Assembly (NCBI RefSeq): GCF_051106095.1
Contig: NC_135783.1
Coordinates: 204,148,472 to 204,212,471 of the forward strand
Length of the DNA stretch: 64,000 bases
Source of the DNA: Pogona vitticeps
Taxonomy: Eukaryota; Chordata; Lepidosauria; Squamata; Agamidae
Direction of reading: 5' to 3'
The translations under genes and the position numbers were made by a program. How positions within the stretch are numbered: position 1 is the first letter of the stretch; each line of letters opens with the position of its first letter. The notes beneath the pieces were generated by a model, which was not told the DNA's origin, made no database searches, and saw nothing but the letters and a program-made list of their open reading frames with translations. Of the stretch, positions 63,424-64,000 are shown in pieces.

Positions 63424-64000
63424 AGGAGGTTGTTCATGACTTTGTGTACCTTGGCTCAACGATCTCTGATACTCTTCCCTGGATAAACGCATTGGCAAAG
63501 TAGCTACCATGTTCTCTAGACTCACAAAGAAAGTATGGCTTAACAAGAAGCTGACAGCATATACCAACATCCAGGTCTATAGAACCTGTGTCCTGAGTAC
63601 ACTCCTGTACTGCAGTGATTCCTGGACCCTTTGTGCATGGCAGGAGATGAAGCTGAACACATTCCATATGTGTTCTCTCCGACGCATTTTTGGTATCATC
63701 TGGCAGGACAAAGTTCCAAAGAGAGCAGTCCTAGAACGAGCTGGAATGTTTAGCGTGTACACATTACTAAAACAGCAATGTCTACGTTGGCTTGGGCATG
63801 TTGTGAGAATGGCTGATGGTTGGATTCCAAAAGATCTCCTGTATGAAGAATTAGTGCAGGGAAATTGCCCCAGAGGGAGACCATAGCTGCGATACAAGGA
63901 CATCAGCAAGCAGGATCTGAAGGCCTTAGGAATAGACCTCAACAGATGGGAAAGTTTGACATCTGAGTGTTGAGCCTGGAGGCAGGCGGTGCAGCATGGC
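63424..64000 (+). mobile_element. LINE 3' part (WLGHVVRM family), runs off the window
   Basis: The frame has FSRLTKKVWLNKKLTAYTNI, VYRTCVLSTLLYCSDSWTLC, LKQQCLRWLGHVVRMADGWI and PKDLLYEELVQGNCPRGRP. It then has a TAG (63883) where relatives have Gln (CAG). It matches the copies at 31780-33665 and 28974-29270. The clade of this non-LTR family was not resolved. Confidence 0.8.

Overview
This is nuclear DNA from a vertebrate, most likely a squamate reptile (lizard or snake). The reasons are small exons scattered through long introns with GT-AG splice sites, a CpG-island promoter, and a repeat set typical of squamates: BovB, L2, CR1 and L1 LINEs, Sauria-type SINEs, Penelope-like fragments, Tigger-like, hAT and Tc1 DNA transposons, and (TAAC)n/(TAGA)n microsatellites. 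The species is not identified.

Two host genes lie head to head, in the same order as PPIG and FASTKD1 in human. PPIG (SR-cyclophilin, cyclophilin G) is on the minus strand and complete: twelve coding exons between 30374 and 1757 predict a 757-residue protein, with an N-terminal cyclophilin domain and a long RS/RE/RK-rich C-terminal region. Its non-coding first exon and CpG island are at about 41.0-41.83 kb. FASTKD1 (mitochondrial FASTK-family RNA protein) is on the plus strand and partial: a probable first exon and promoter at about 43.66-43.79 kb, then six coding exons from 49195 to 62502 giving about 399 residues. The FAST_1, FAST_2 and RAP domains would lie beyond the window.

Nearly everything else is transposon-derived DNA in introns. 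PPIG intron 3 (19.9-30.1 kb) holds an L2-type LINE split by a young, nearly whole Ty3/gypsy-type LTR element (21615-27262). That element has a 5-bp target duplication, LTRs that look identical, and its integrase-type region upstream of its reverse transcriptase, as in the Gmr1 group. Nine related short elements with CAGTGGTGCC ends and TA target sites (Tigger/pogo-like) are spread through both genes. Several carry internal GGCGGCCATTTT boxes or large palindromes. FASTKD1 introns hold a solo LTR, a foldback element, a Penelope-like fragment inside a CR1 tail, a decayed Tc1 transposon, an internally deleted BovB, and LINE fragments.

No CRISPR array, operon, rRNA or intact tRNA gene was seen. 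Exon borders come from homology recalled from the human proteins plus splice-site and phase agreement, read by eye. They have not been computed or tested with transcripts.
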